64,000 bases of DNA from Nannocystis punicea (GCF_026965555.1 NZ_CP114040.1:1116001-1180000), one strand, 5' to 3'. Positions 1-8,991 are shown, counted from the stretch's first letter. Numbers and translations: made by a program. The notes: a model not told the origin generated them from the letters alone.

Positions 1-292
1 GGCTTTATTAAGAAATATGTCCCCGAGGACAGCTCATTCACGGCGCGCCGAGGCGGGCGTCGGACCGAGAGCGCCGCGCTGAATCACACGAGCCGCTGCA
101 ACGGGAACGACCAGGTGCGGGTGCAGTCGAGCTGCAGGCCGGGCGGGGCCGGGATCGGTGGATGATTCTGAAAGGTCGCTCCGGGAACGCGCCGGAGCTC
201 GGGTCCATGAGCACGTCGGCGAGCTCGCGGCCGTCGGGCAGGCGAAGGGCGCGACACGCGAGGACGAGGAGCCTGACACCCTCGAGGACAGC
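1..292. other. intergenic stretch, no convincing gene
   Basis: No open frame here has protein-like composition; the frames that cross it are antisense or out-of-frame readings of the oxidoreductase gene that ends at 293. It holds one copy of the interspersed palindrome at 16-33. A related half copy, CGAGGACAGC followed by a TNATTC motif, recurs at 284-299 against the end of the next gene. Confidence 0.5.
16..33. repeat. interspersed palindrome, TATG-TCCCCGAGGA-CAGC
   Basis: TGTCC and GGACA arms around a CCGA loop, in intergenic DNA. It matches the family found throughout the window: a 14-bp step from an NNTG box to a CANN box. Confidence 0.7.
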
Positions 293-2467
293 TTATTCGC
301 GGGGGCTCTCGGCGAGCGCGGCGAGCAGGCGGTCGGGGGTCAGCGGGAGGTCGCGCAGGCGGACGCCGATCGCGTGGTGGACTGCGCTGGCGATCGCGGG
401 GGCGACCCCGGTGATGCCGATCTCGCCGGCGCCGCGGCAGCCGATGGCATTGAAAGTGACGTCGGGGACTGCGTCGAGCCACTCGACGTCGATGTCGGGG
501 ACGTCGGCGTGGCACGGGAGCAGGTAACCGGCGAGGTCGGCGTGCACGGGCAAGGCGTGCACCGGGTCGTGGACCTGCTGCTCGAGCAGGGCCTGGCCGA
601 CGCCGAACAGGACGCCGCCGAGCAGCTGGCTGCGCGTGGTGGTGGCGTCGACGACCTGGCCGACGTCGAACACGCCGACGACGCGGGTGACACGGATCCG
701 CCCGAGCTCGGGGACGACGCGGACCTCGACGAACTGGGCCCCGAAGGAGTGATGGGCGTGCCGCTCGCCGGGAGGTCGGGCGTCGGTGGTGCCGATCGCC
801 TCGATGTCGCCGAGGCCGGCGCGGTCCAGCAATTCGGCCCAGTCGGCCGATTCGTCGGGGGCGCGGCGGAATGCCAGCAGTCGCCGGCGCAGCCGGGTGC
901 ACGCGGCCAGGGCGGCCGGGGCGACGCTGGCGGTGAGGTTGGAGCCGCCGGTCATCGGCGCCGGCGGCAGGCGGGTGTCGCCGAGCTCGACGGTGACGCG
1001 CTCGCCCGGCAGGTCGAGGGCGTCGGCGACGACCACCGCGAGCGCGGTGTAGAGGCCGGTGCCGAGGTCGATGCCGGCGGTCGCGACCGTGACGTGCACG
1101 CCCCCGCGCTCGCGGTCGAGGCGCACGCGCACGCTGGCGGGGTCGCGGTTGCCGGGGTGCGCCGCGGTGGCCATGCCCCAGCCGATCCACGCGTCGCCGT
1201 CGCGCATGCTGCGGGGCCGCGGCTCGCGGCGCGACCAGCCGAACCGCTCGGCGCCGCGCTCGTAGCATTCTCGCAGGTGCTCGCTGGCGTACGGCTTGCC
1301 GGTGTGGGCGTCGCGGCTGCTGTGATTGCGCATGCGCAGCGCCAGCGGGTCGAGGCCCGATTCGCAGGCGAGCTCGTCGAGCGCGCCCTCGAGCGCCCAC
1401 AGGCCGGTGGCCTCGCCGGGCGCGCGCATCCAGCCGGGCTTGGCCAGGTGCAGCGGGACGACGTCGTGGACCGCCTCGTAATTGGGGCAGGCGTAGAGCA
1501 CGCGCGTGATGCCGCTGGTCGGCTCGTAGAAGGGGTCGCGGTCGGCGACGTCGCGCTCCGTGGCGCAGTGGCTGCGGGTGTGGTGGCGCAGGGCGATCAA
1601 TCGCCCGTCGCGCTCGGCGGCCAGCTGGATCCGCTGGCGCGTGGCGGCGCGTGGGCCCACGGTCGTGAGCACCTCGGAGCGCCGCAGCACCGACTTGACC
1701 GGCCGCTCCAGGCGGCGCGCGGCCACTGCGGCCAGCAGGGTGTGGGCGGCGGTGAAGACCTTGGAGCCGAAGCTGCCGCCGACGAACGGGGCGAGCACGC
1801 GGACGCGCTCGTTCGAAAGGCCGAAGGCGCGGGCGAGGACGGCCTGGTCGCCGAGGACCCATTGCGTGGAGTCGTAGACGACGAGGTCGTGGTCGACCCA
1901 GTGGGCCACGGTCGCGTGCGGCTCGAGCGGGCAGGGGTGCTGGATCGGCGTCGAGTAGAGGACGTCGATCGTCACCGGCGCCGCGCGCAGGGCGGCCGCG
2001 CAGTCGCCCCGGCGCGGGACGTCGCTCAGGCGGGTGCCGGCGCCGTCGTCGATGTCGACCACGAACGGCGCGGGCTCGTAGCGCACCTCGACGAGCGAGG
2101 CGGCGTGGGCGGCCTGCTCCGGTGATTCGGCGACGACCATGGCGACGATCTGCCCGCGATAATCAATGCGATCGTCGGCGAGCGGCGGGCGCGGGTCGGG
2201 GGTGAGGCCGGTGCCGTCGCCGTTCGGCAGGTCGCCGAGCGGGCCGCGATTGTCGTGAGTGAGGATCAGGAGCACGCCGCCGGCCTGCTCGGCGCGCGCG
2301 GTGTCGACGGCGAGGACGCGGCCGCAGGCGATCGCGCTGCCGACGTAGGCGGCGTGGGCGAGGCCGGGGAGCACGACGTCGGCGGCGTAGCGGGCCTGGC
2401 CGGTGACCTTGATGCGGGCCTCGATGCGCTCGGCGGGTCGGCCGATCCGTGGGCTCGTCGTCGACAA
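293..2467 (-). CDS. xanthine dehydrogenase-family molybdopterin-binding subunit (PaoC/YagR-like)
   Basis: Large catalytic subunit of a molybdenum hydroxylase, 724 residues. It should bind the Mo-cytosine dinucleotide cofactor and oxidise an aldehyde or N-heterocycle. The N-terminal part (about 20-130) has the 'a/b hammerhead' look (RIEARIKVTGQARYAADV) and the rest reads as the two Moco-binding domains. The catalytic glutamate is in GAGEIG near residue 682. The start is TTG at 2467, supported by a perfect AGGAGGT seven bases upstream. It is the last gene of a five-gene minus-strand operon and follows its FAD subunit by 24 bases. The chemistry is clear from the family; the substrate is not. Closest named relative by subunit plan is E. 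coli PaoABC. Confidence 0.9.
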   Translation of the reverse strand: MSTTSPRIGRPAERIEARIKVTGQARYAADVVLPGLAHAAYVGSAIACGRVLAVDTARAEQAGGVLLILTHDNRGPLGDLPNGDGTGLTPDPRPPLADDRIDYRGQIVAMVVAESPEQAAHAASLVEVRYEPAPFVVDIDDGAGTRLSDVPRRGDCAAALRAAPVTIDVLYSTPIQHPCPLEPHATVAHWVDHDLVVYDSTQWVLGDQAVLARAFGLSNERVRVLAPFVGGSFGSKVFTAAHTLLAAVAARRLERPVKSVLRRSEVLTTVGPRAATRQRIQLAAERDGRLIALRHHTRSHCATERDVADRDPFYEPTSGITRVLYACPNYEAVHDVVPLHLAKPGWMRAPGEATGLWALEGALDELACESGLDPLALRMRNHSSRDAHTGKPYASEHLRECYERGAERFGWSRREPRPRSMRDGDAWIGWGMATAAHPGNRDPASVRVRLDRERGGVHVTVATAGIDLGTGLYTALAVVVADALDLPGERVTVELGDTRLPPAPMTGGSNLTASVAPAALAACTRLRRRLLAFRRAPDESADWAELLDRAGLGDIEAIGTTDARPPGERHAHHSFGAQFVEVRVVPELGRIRVTRVVGVFDVGQVVDATTTRSQLLGGVLFGVGQALLEQQVHDPVHALPVHADLAGYLLPCHADVPDIDVEWLDAVPDVTFNAIGCRGAGEIGITGVAPAIASAVHHAIGVRLRDLPLTPDRLLAALAESPRE

Positions 2468-2474
2468 GGCGAGG

Positions 2475-2481
2475 ACCTCCT
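2475..2481 (-). promoter_or_regulatory. perfect Shine-Dalgarno AGGAGGT fixing a TTG start
   Basis: AGGAGGT on the minus strand, seven bases before TTG at 2467-2465. It decides the start of the molybdopterin subunit, which has no ATG or GTG nearby. Confidence 0.7.
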
Positions 2482-2491
2482 GCGAATGTCG

Positions 2492-3481
2492 TCACCCGGG
2501 GCGGGCCGCCAGCTCGGACAGGGCGCGGACCACCACGTGCCGGGCGAGCTCGATCTTGAAGCCGTTGTGGGTGCGCGCGACGGCGTCGGCGAGGGCGAGG
2601 TCGGCGGCGGCGCGGAACGAGGCGAGCTCGGCCCGCTTGCCGCGCAGCGACTGCTCGGCGGCGGTGCAGCGCCACGGCCGGGTGGCGACGCCGCCGAGGG
2701 CGATCCGGGCGTCGCGCACGTGGCCGCGCTCGAGGTCGAGGGCGACCGCGGCCGAGGCGAGGGCGAAGTCGTAGCTCGCGCGGTCGCGGACCTTGAAGTA
2801 ATGCGAGCGGCGGGCGATGGCGAGGTCGGGCAATTCGAGGTGGGTGACGAGCTCGCCGTGGTCGAGGACGGTGTCGCGCTCGGGGGTGTCGCCGGGCAGG
2901 CGGTGAAAGCCGTCGAACGGCAGGCGCCGGGCGCCGCCGTCGCCGCGGCGGGTGTAGACAATGGCGTCGAGGATCGCCAGGGCGGTGGCGAGGTCGGACG
3001 GGAACACCGCGAGGCAATGCGGGCTGCCGCCGAGGACCGCGGCGTCGCGGTCCCAGCCGGTCTGGACGGCGCAGCCGGACCCGGGCACGCGCTTGTTGCA
3101 GGCGCTGTGCGGGTCGCGATAATAGGGGCACCGCGTGCGCTGGAGGATGTTGCCGGCCACGGTCGACATGTTGCGCAATTGCGCCGACATGCCGGACAGC
3201 AGCGCCTCGCGGACGACCGGCCAGCGGGCGCGGATCTCCGGGTGCTCGGCCAGCTGGGCGTTGCGCACGCAGGCGCCGATCCGGGCCCGCCGGTCGTCGA
3301 GCTCGATGTCGCCGAGCGGCAGGCGCTGGACGTCGACGAGGGCGGCGGGCGCGAGCACGCCGAGCTTCATGAGGTCGACGATCGCGGTGCCGCCGGCGAG
3401 GAACATCGCGGCCGGGGCGGCGTGCACCGCGGCCGCGGCGTCGGCGACGCTGATGCCCTCGACGTAGGTGAACGGCCTCAT
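2492..3481 (-). CDS. FAD-binding subunit of aldehyde oxidoreductase with extra 4Fe-4S site (PaoB-like)
   Basis: Middle subunit (329 residues) that should carry electrons from the Mo centre to FAD. It starts in the CO-dehydrogenase flavoprotein style (FLAGGTAIVDLMKLG, FAD pyrophosphate loop) and has the second FAD motif STVAGNILQ. Behind it lies a cysteine cluster, RCPYYRD...ACNK...GSGC (C118, C128, C137, possibly C156). This is the insertion that in E. coli PaoB binds an additional 4Fe-4S cluster and is absent from most xanthine dehydrogenase FAD subunits. The start ATG overlaps the stop of the 2Fe-2S gene (ATGA), so the two are translationally coupled. The cysteine pattern makes PaoB the best family assignment. 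Confidence 0.9.
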   Translation of the reverse strand: MRPFTYVEGISVADAAAAVHAAPAAMFLAGGTAIVDLMKLGVLAPAALVDVQRLPLGDIELDDRRARIGACVRNAQLAEHPEIRARWPVVREALLSGMSAQLRNMSTVAGNILQRTRCPYYRDPHSACNKRVPGSGCAVQTGWDRDAAVLGGSPHCLAVFPSDLATALAILDAIVYTRRGDGGARRLPFDGFHRLPGDTPERDTVLDHGELVTHLELPDLAIARRSHYFKVRDRASYDFALASAAVALDLERGHVRDARIALGGVATRPWRCTAAEQSLRGKRAELASFRAAADLALADAVARTHNGFKIELARHVVVRALSELAARPG

Positions 3482-3936
3482 GTGCGCACCCGACGGATCG
3501 CGGCGAGGATGTTGGGGTAGGCGCCGCAGCGGCACAGGTTGCCGCTCATGCGCTCGCGGATGGCGACGTCGTCGAGCTGCCGCCGGTGCTCGACCTCGGC
3601 CAGCATGGCGATCGCCGACATGATCTGGCCCGGGGTACAGAAGCCGCACTGCAGCGCGTCGCACTCGATGAAGGCGAGCTGCATCGGGTGCAGGTGGTCG
3701 CCGCGGGCGAGGCCCTCGATGGTGCCGATCTCGCGGCCCTGCTGGGCGACCGCGAGGGCGAGGCACGAGAGGACGCGCCGGCCGTCGACGTGGACGGTGC
3801 ACGCGCCGCACTGGCCGTGGTCGCAGCCCTTCTTGGTGCCGGTGAGGCCGAGGTGGTCGCGCAGGGCGTCGAGCAGGGTGGTGCGCGGATCGAGGTCGAG
3901 CTCGTGGCGCTCGCCGTTGACGGACAGCCGGACCAT
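3478..3936 (-). CDS. [2Fe-2S] subunit of aldehyde oxidoreductase (PaoA-like)
   Basis: Small iron-sulfur subunit, 152 residues, with the two usual 2Fe-2S domains. The plant-type site is C38, C43, C46, C58 (GCDHGQCGACTV then SCLA). The second site is CGFCTPG...CRCG toward the C-terminus. It passes electrons from the Mo cofactor to FAD. E. coli PaoA carries a Tat signal; this protein starts straight at the ferredoxin fold (MVRLSVNGER), so the complex is predicted to be cytoplasmic. The ATG lies six bases after the stop of the DsbA-like gene. Confidence 0.92.
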   Translation of the reverse strand: MVRLSVNGERHELDLDPRTTLLDALRDHLGLTGTKKGCDHGQCGACTVHVDGRRVLSCLALAVAQQGREIGTIEGLARGDHLHPMQLAFIECDALQCGFCTPGQIMSAIAMLAEVEHRRQLDDVAIRERMSGNLCRCGAYPNILAAIRRVRT

Positions 3937-3942
3937 CTTTTT

Positions 3943-4482
3943 TCAGCCCGCCCGGGGGAAGCGCGCGGCGAGGGTCATGGCCGCGAGCAAGGAGTCGAAG
4001 TCGAACGGGCCCTCGTGGCGGATGCCGTTGATGAAGAAGGTCGGGGTGCCGGCGACGCCGCTGATCGCTCCGCTGTGCAGGTCGCTGCGGATCTTCTCGA
4101 GGTGGCGGTGGTCGTCCAGGTCGGCGGCGAAGCGGCGCATGTCGAGGCCGACCTGCTCGGCGTAGAGATCGAGGTGCGGGATCTCGAGCGCGTGCTGGTT
4201 CTCGAACAGGAGCTCGTGCATCTGCCAGTAGCGGCCCTGGGCGCCGGCGGCCTCGGCGGCCTCGGCGGCCAGCTGGGCGTGCGGGTGGGCGCCGACGATC
4301 GGGAAGTTGCGGAAGCCGACGCAGAGCTGGTCGCCGAGGGCCCGCTCGAGCGCGTGCACGACGATCTGCGCCTGGCCGCAGAACGGGCACTCGAAGTCGC
4401 CGAACTCGACGAGGTGGATCGGGCGCGAGAGCTCGCCGCGCAGATGATCGCGCGGGCCGAGCGACGGCTTGAGGGTGCTCAT
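3943..4482 (-). CDS. DsbA-family thioredoxin-fold protein
   Basis: 179 residues, thioredoxin fold with an inserted helical region. The active site is CPFC (C32-C35) in the context VEFGDFECPFC, and the cis-proline loop is GTPTFFINGI. No signal peptide is visible, so it probably acts in the cytoplasm as a thiol-disulfide oxidoreductase, unlike classical periplasmic DsbA. It lies between a peroxiredoxin (4-base ATGA overlap) and the aldehyde oxidoreductase genes. This suggests it recycles the peroxiredoxin or protects the metalloenzyme; that role is inference. Confidence 0.85.
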   Translation of the reverse strand: MSTLKPSLGPRDHLRGELSRPIHLVEFGDFECPFCGQAQIVVHALERALGDQLCVGFRNFPIVGAHPHAQLAAEAAEAAGAQGRYWQMHELLFENQHALEIPHLDLYAEQVGLDMRRFAADLDDHRHLEKIRSDLHSGAISGVAGTPTFFINGIRHEGPFDFDSLLAAMTLAARFPRAG

Positions 4483-4991
4483 GATCGGTCTCCTTGCTGC
4501 GGCCGCGGCCGCGACGATGACTCGCTCAGATCCTCGAGAGCGGCGAGGATGCCGTCGGCGCCAGGGTTGATGCCCACCGGCGCGAGGTAGCTCCACGCGA
4601 CCTTGCCGGCGCCGTCGATGACGAACAGGGCCCGGCCGCACACGCCCGCGGCGTCGTCGTAGCAGCCGTAGCTGCGGGCCACGTCGCCCTTGGGCTCGAA
4701 GTCCGAGAGCAGCGGGAAGGCGAGCTTGCGGTCGCGCGCGAAGGCGAGGTGACACCACACGCCGTCGCACGAGATGCCGAGCAGCTGAGCTCCGTGACGC
4801 CGGAACTCGTCGATGATCTGGCTGTAGACGGCCATCTGGTCGCTGCACACCGGGCTCCAGTCGGCCGGATAAAATGCGAGCACCACCGGTTTGCCGCGGA
4901 AGTCGGACAGGGCGAGCTTCTGGTCGGGCGTGGTCTTGAGCGCGAACTCCGGGGCGCGGGCGCCGGGCTGAAGAATGGACGAGAGCTCCAC
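4479..4991 (-). CDS. peroxiredoxin (AhpC/TSA family)
   Basis: 170-residue thiol peroxidase. The peroxidatic cysteine is C49 in FYPADWSPVC, the family's PxxxT/SxxC motif. C75 and C80 (GISCDGVWC) are candidate partners, as in one-domain 'redoxin' peroxiredoxins. The GTG start at 4991 has no strong ribosome site. It heads the operon that continues with the DsbA-like protein and the molybdenum oxidoreductase. Molybdenum hydroxylases can give peroxide or superoxide when oxygen is the acceptor, so co-expression with a peroxidase makes sense; that link is inferred from gene order. Confidence 0.88.
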   Translation of the reverse strand: MELSSILQPGARAPEFALKTTPDQKLALSDFRGKPVVLAFYPADWSPVCSDQMAVYSQIIDEFRRHGAQLLGISCDGVWCHLAFARDRKLAFPLLSDFEPKGDVARSYGCYDDAAGVCGRALFVIDGAGKVAWSYLAPVGINPGADGILAALEDLSESSSRPRPQQGDRS

Positions 4992-5170
4992 TCGCCAAGG
5001 CTGGCCCGAGGCCCCTCGCTGTCAATCACTCGAGCGAGGGTCGCCGCCTCGTCGCCCGCGCCCGCGCCCATCGCCGGTCCCTCGCCTGGGGCCGCTGCCC
5101 GCGAACGCGAGGCCGGCGCCCGCAGGCGGCGAGCGAAGGTTGTCGCGCTCGGTCGTGGGTATGCTTGGGT

Positions 5171-5725
5171 ATGTCCGCGGTCCAGCGCATGAGCCTCGAG
5201 GAGTTTCTCGCGTGGGAGGAGAGGCAGGAGTCTCGCTACGAGCTCGTCGACGGCGAGGCGTTCGCGATGGCCGGGGGGTCGACGTTCCACGCGCACATCG
5301 GCGTCAACCTCGCCGCCGCGCTGCGTCAGCAGCTGCGGCCGCGCGGCTGCTTCATCTTTCACGAGGGCATGAAGGTGCGCGTGGGTTCCGACGTGCTCTA
5401 TCCCGATGTGGTGGTGAGCTGCGATCCGCAACAGCTGGAGCGCAACCTCGTCGAGCGGCCGGCGCTGATCGTGGAGGTGCTGTCACCGTCGACCGAGAGC
5501 TTCGATCGCGGGCGCAAGTGGGCGCTGTACCAGCAGCTCGCCGGCTTGCAGGCGTTTTTGCTGGTGAGCCAGGAGGCGCTGTCGGTCGAGGTGTTCGTGC
5601 GCGCGCCGCAGGGCTGGCACTACCGGCGTGAGGCCGGGGCCGCGGCGGTGCTCGAGCTGGCGGCGCCTTCGTGCCGCCTGCCGCTCACCGACGTCTACGA
5701 CGGGTTGCTCGAGCGCCTCGGCTGA
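5171..5725 (+). CDS. Uma2-family endonuclease-like protein (DUF820)
   Basis: 184 residues. It follows the Uma2 pattern: a YELVDGEAF strand near residue 28, the PDVVVS segment, and an LIVEVLSPST core where D and E would form the PD-(D/E)XK-type site, then a conserved RGRKWALYQ helix. Such genes are very common in cyanobacteria and myxobacteria, and their biological role is unsettled. ATG at 5171 is preferred to the upstream TTG at 5165. No Shine-Dalgarno is obvious. It stands alone between two oppositely oriented operons. Confidence 0.85.
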   Translation: MSAVQRMSLEEFLAWEERQESRYELVDGEAFAMAGGSTFHAHIGVNLAAALRQQLRPRGCFIFHEGMKVRVGSDVLYPDVVVSCDPQQLERNLVERPALIVEVLSPSTESFDRGRKWALYQQLAGLQAFLLVSQEALSVEVFVRAPQGWHYRREAGAAAVLELAAPSCRLPLTDVYDGLLERLG

Positions 5726-5731
5726 GCGGGC

Positions 5732-5989
5732 TCAGGGGACGATGGTGCGCAGGCTGTCGACGGCGTGGACGGGGGCCATGTCGCCGGCCATGAGGTGGGC
5801 GATCGCGCCGTAGACGAGGCGCTGCTGGGCGACCATGGTCTTGCCGGCGAACTCGGAGGAGACGACGACGATGGTGTAGTGGCCGCCGCCGCCCGAGACC
5901 TGGACGTCGTCGGCGGGCATCTTGGCGAGGATGGCCTCGCGGATCGCGTCGATGACGGAGCCCTGGAAGTTGGTCGGGTGGTGACTCAT
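5732..5989 (-). CDS. BolA-family protein
   Basis: 85 residues with the BolA/IbaG fold signature: DDVQVSGGGGHYTIVVVSSEFAGKT, then QRLVYGAIAHLM, and a C-terminal H in VHAVDSL. BolA proteins work with monothiol glutaredoxins in Fe-S handling, and some act on DNA. It starts nine bases after murB ends and is probably the last gene of a murC-murB-bolA unit. In E. coli the paralog ibaG (yrbA) precedes the cell-wall gene murA, so a link to envelope genes has precedent. Confidence 0.85.
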   Translation of the reverse strand: MSHHPTNFQGSVIDAIREAILAKMPADDVQVSGGGGHYTIVVVSSEFAGKTMVAQQRLVYGAIAHLMAGDMAPVHAVDSLRTIVP

Positions 5990-5997
5990 GGGCGGTG

Positions 5998-6957
5998 TTA
6001 TACCCCCTCGCCGGCGATCTTGACCTCGAGCTCGAGGCGGACGCCGGTCTCGGCGAGCACGCGCTCGCGCACGAGCTCGATCAGCGCCAGGAGGTCGGCG
6101 GCGCGCGCCTCCGGCACGCCGGGGGCCGGGCGCTCGACGACCAGCCAGTTGGCGTGCACCGGGCTGACGACGGCGGCGCCGATCCGCGTGCCCTTGAGGC
6201 CGACCGACTCGATGAGCCGCCCGGCGAAGTCGCCCGGCGGGTTCTTGAAGGTGCTGCCGTTGTTGGCCACGCCGGTCGGCTCGCGCTGGCGCCGACGCTC
6301 GCGCAGGCCGGCGACGTCGGCCTCGATCTCGGGGCGCGGCCGCGGCCAGCAGCGCAGCTCGGCGCCGACGACGATCTCGTCGGGCGGGAGGTCGGAGCCG
6401 CGGTAGCGGAAGCCGCACTCGGCGTGCTCCCGTGTCCGCGCGCGGCCGTCGCGGTGGAGGCTGTGCACGCGCACGACGACCCTGGTGAACTCGCCGAGGT
6501 AGGTGCCGGCGTTCATGATGAGGCCGCCGCCGACGCTGCCGGGCACGCCGCCGAGGAACTCGAGGCCGCCGAGCTCCCAGGTGGTGACGTGCTGCAAGAG
6601 CCGCCCGGTGGTGGCGCCGGCGTCGACGTCGACGCGGGCGAGGTCGGCGGGGTCGGGCCGCTCGACCCGGTTCATCCGCGCGAGGTTGATGACGACGCCG
6701 CGGATGCCGGCGTCGCGCACGAGCAGGTTGGAGCCGCCGCCGACGAAGCTGACGCCGACGCCCCGCGCGTGACAGGCGGCCAGCAGCGCCTGCAGGGCGC
6801 GGGCGTCGGCGGGCCTGGCCCAGAGGTCAGCCGGGCCGCCGAGCCGCAACGTGGTGTGCCGCGCCATCGGCTCGTCGGGCCGCAGCTCGAGCGCGCCCGG
6901 CGGGAGGTCGAGGTCGCCGAGCTCGCCCAGGAGCCGCTGGCCGCGGGTGAGGCTCAT
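5998..6957 (-). CDS. murB: UDP-N-acetylenolpyruvoylglucosamine reductase
   Basis: 319 residues. Reduces UDP-GlcNAc-enolpyruvate to UDP-MurNAc with NADPH and FAD in cytoplasmic peptidoglycan synthesis. FAD-binding motif VGGGSNLLVRD (about 72-82), GGVPGSVGGG, and the active-site serine S235 in NNGSTFKNP are all present. The ATG at 6957 is used here; a GTG at 6966 overlapping the murC stop (GTGA) is an equally possible start adding three residues. Follows murC directly. Confidence 0.95.
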   Translation of the reverse strand: MSLTRGQRLLGELGDLDLPPGALELRPDEPMARHTTLRLGGPADLWARPADARALQALLAACHARGVGVSFVGGGSNLLVRDAGIRGVVINLARMNRVERPDPADLARVDVDAGATTGRLLQHVTTWELGGLEFLGGVPGSVGGGLIMNAGTYLGEFTRVVVRVHSLHRDGRARTREHAECGFRYRGSDLPPDEIVVGAELRCWPRPRPEIEADVAGLRERRRQREPTGVANNGSTFKNPPGDFAGRLIESVGLKGTRIGAAVVSPVHANWLVVERPAPGVPEARAADLLALIELVRERVLAETGVRLELEVKIAGEGV

Positions 6958-6962
6958 GGCGG

Positions 6963-8378
6963 TCACGCCGCGGTGGGCTCGCCGCCGGCGAGGTGACGCG
7001 GGGCCTCGAGGTGAGCGGCCAGCTCGCGGCTGACGTGGGTGACGCTGCCGGCGCCGAGGGTGATGATGAGGTCTCCGGGACAGGACTCTCGGGCCAGGTA
7101 CTCGGAGAGGCCGGCGACCGGCTTGTGGACGACGACCGGGCGGTCGGGCCGACGCGCGCGCACGGCGGCCTCGAGCGCCTCGACCGTGGCGCCGGCGAGC
7201 GGCACTTCGCCGGCGGGGTAGATGTCGGTGAGGACGACGAGGTCGGCGGCGTCGAGGCTGGCGGCGAAGCCGTCGAGGTGGGCGCGCACGCGGGTGTAGC
7301 GGTGGGCCTGGAACACCGCGACGAGCCGCCGGTCGGGGTAGCTGGTGCGCGCGCCGGCGAGGGTGGCTCGCACCTCGGTCGGGTGATGGCCGTAGTCGTC
7401 GACGACCATGACGTCGCCGGCGGTGCCGCGCACCGTGAAGCGCCGCTGGACGCCGTCGAAGCCGGCGAGAGCGTTGGCCACGGCCGCCATCTGCAGCTCG
7501 TGGAACTCGCACACTGCGATCGTGGCGAGCGCGTTGAGGACGTTGTGCACGCCCGGCATGTGCAGGGTGAACGGCCCGAGGTCGCGGCCCTGACCGACGA
7601 CGCGGAAGTGGGTGGTCGGGCCGTCGTGCACGACGTCGACGGCGCGGTAGTCGGCCGCGGGCGAGAAGCCGTAGGTGACGTAGCGCTTGGACACGCGCGG
7701 CAGGATGGCGGCGGCGTTGGGGTCGTCGAGGCAGACCACGCACAGGCCGTAGAACGGGACGCGGTTGGCGAACCCGACGAAGGCGTCCTGCAGCCGCGTC
7801 ATGCTGCCGTAGTGGTCCATGTGCTCGTCGTCGATGTTGGTGACGACCGCGACCGTCGGCGTGAGCAGGAGGAAGCTGCCGTCGCTCTCGTCGGCCTCGG
7901 CCACCAGCAGGTTGCCGCGGCCGTTCTTGGCGTTGCTGCCGAGCGCGTTGAGTTTGCCGCCGATGACGACGGTCGGGTCGAGGCCCGCGGCGTGCAGGGC
8001 GGTGGCGACGAGGCTGGTGGTGGTGGTCTTGCCGTGCGAGCCGGCGATGACGACGGCCTGCTTGAGCCGCATGAGCTCGGCGAGCATCTCGGCCCGCGGA
8101 ATGACGGGGATCTTCCGCGCCCGCGCGGCGACGACTTCGGGGTTGTCGGCGCGCACCGCGGAGGAGATGACGACGACGTCGGCGTCCCCCAGGTGCGCCT
8201 CGTCGTGCCCGCGGTGGATCATCGCGCCGCGCTCGCTCAGTCGCCGGGTGGTCTCGCTCTCGGCCAGGTCGGTGCCGGTGACGCGGTAGCCGAGGTCCAG
8301 CAAGATCTCGGCGATCCCGCTCATCCCGATCCCGCCGATGCCGACGAAGTGAATGTGTGTGTCGCTCTTGCGGAACAT
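6963..8378 (-). CDS. murC: UDP-N-acetylmuramate--L-alanine ligase
   Basis: 471 residues. Adds L-Ala to UDP-MurNAc using ATP, the first amino acid of the peptidoglycan stem. Features: nucleotide-sugar motif HFVGIGGIGMSG at the N-terminus, ATP loop AGSHGKTTTT, EADESDGSF, and TNIDDEHMDHYG for the central domain, all standard for MurC. ATG at 8378 (MFRKSDTHIHFVG) starts the Rossmann strand at the usual distance; an upstream ATG would add 17 unlike residues. Same strand as murB, six-base gap. Confidence 0.96.
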   Translation of the reverse strand: MFRKSDTHIHFVGIGGIGMSGIAEILLDLGYRVTGTDLAESETTRRLSERGAMIHRGHDEAHLGDADVVVISSAVRADNPEVVAARARKIPVIPRAEMLAELMRLKQAVVIAGSHGKTTTTSLVATALHAAGLDPTVVIGGKLNALGSNAKNGRGNLLVAEADESDGSFLLLTPTVAVVTNIDDEHMDHYGSMTRLQDAFVGFANRVPFYGLCVVCLDDPNAAAILPRVSKRYVTYGFSPAADYRAVDVVHDGPTTHFRVVGQGRDLGPFTLHMPGVHNVLNALATIAVCEFHELQMAAVANALAGFDGVQRRFTVRGTAGDVMVVDDYGHHPTEVRATLAGARTSYPDRRLVAVFQAHRYTRVRAHLDGFAASLDAADLVVLTDIYPAGEVPLAGATVEALEAAVRARRPDRPVVVHKPVAGLSEYLARESCPGDLIITLGAGSVTHVSRELAAHLEAPRHLAGGEPTAA

Positions 8379-8991
8379 GCGGGGAACGCTGGCGGGCGAG
8401 TGTACTGGTTCGCCGGTAAAAGGACACAAAAAGACCCCGTGGGCGGCGGGAGGCGCGCGAGGCGGCCAGGATCGTCAACGCGTCGGCGAAGGCGGGTTAT
8501 TTCCGGTTGAAAACGCCGCCAGAACCGGGCCTGCAGAGGGTTTTTAAAAGGGGGGTCTTCGTGCGCGCGATGCGCGGCGATTGGGCCGGGGAGGTCCGTT
8601 GCGGGGGCCCCGGAGCGGGCTCAGCGGCGTGGGGCCCGCGTCACGAGGTCGCCGGCACCGGCAAAATTCCGGCGCGCGGAGGTCCGTGCTCGGACTGTCG
8701 CGCCGCGAAGGGCCGGTCCGACGAGGCATGCGTGGCTTCCAGGACAGGCGAGCAGGGGCGTCGCGGATCGCTGCGAATCCATAGACATGACCCGAAGGAC
8801 ATGTTGATGGTATCGACGCGTCGAGCTTCGCCCCGGGCCGTTGCGTGACTGTGGTCCGTCGACGGGCTGCACCCCGGGGTGCGGGCGGACGCTCGACGAC
8901 CTGGGGCGGTACCTCAGGCGAGCAGTTCCGCGCCGCGATTCGATGCACATGTAATGGCGAGCTTCGGGGAGCGTTCCTGCGGTGAATCATC
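8379..8991. other. gene-free region, about 0.6 kb
   Basis: Divergent interval between murC and a membrane protein gene. Several frames are open on both strands, but none has protein-like composition or a start with a ribosome site. It must contain the murC promoter; I see no confident -35/-10. One palindrome copy lies at 8786-8803. Confidence 0.5.
8786..8803. repeat. interspersed palindrome copy, CATG-ACCCGAAGGA-CATG
   Basis: One mismatch from the ideal hairpin (A for T at arm position 5), loop CGAA. Intergenic, both CATG boxes intact at 14-bp spacing. Confidence 0.75.

Noticed and set aside
158..2125. Long plus-strand frame through the molybdopterin subunit gene
   Set aside because: Antisense reading: Gly/Ala/Val/Asp-rich without motifs, while the minus frame has all catalytic motifs. 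The same was decided for the other long antisense frames (for example 13907-16423, 30708-34952, 34652-37474).
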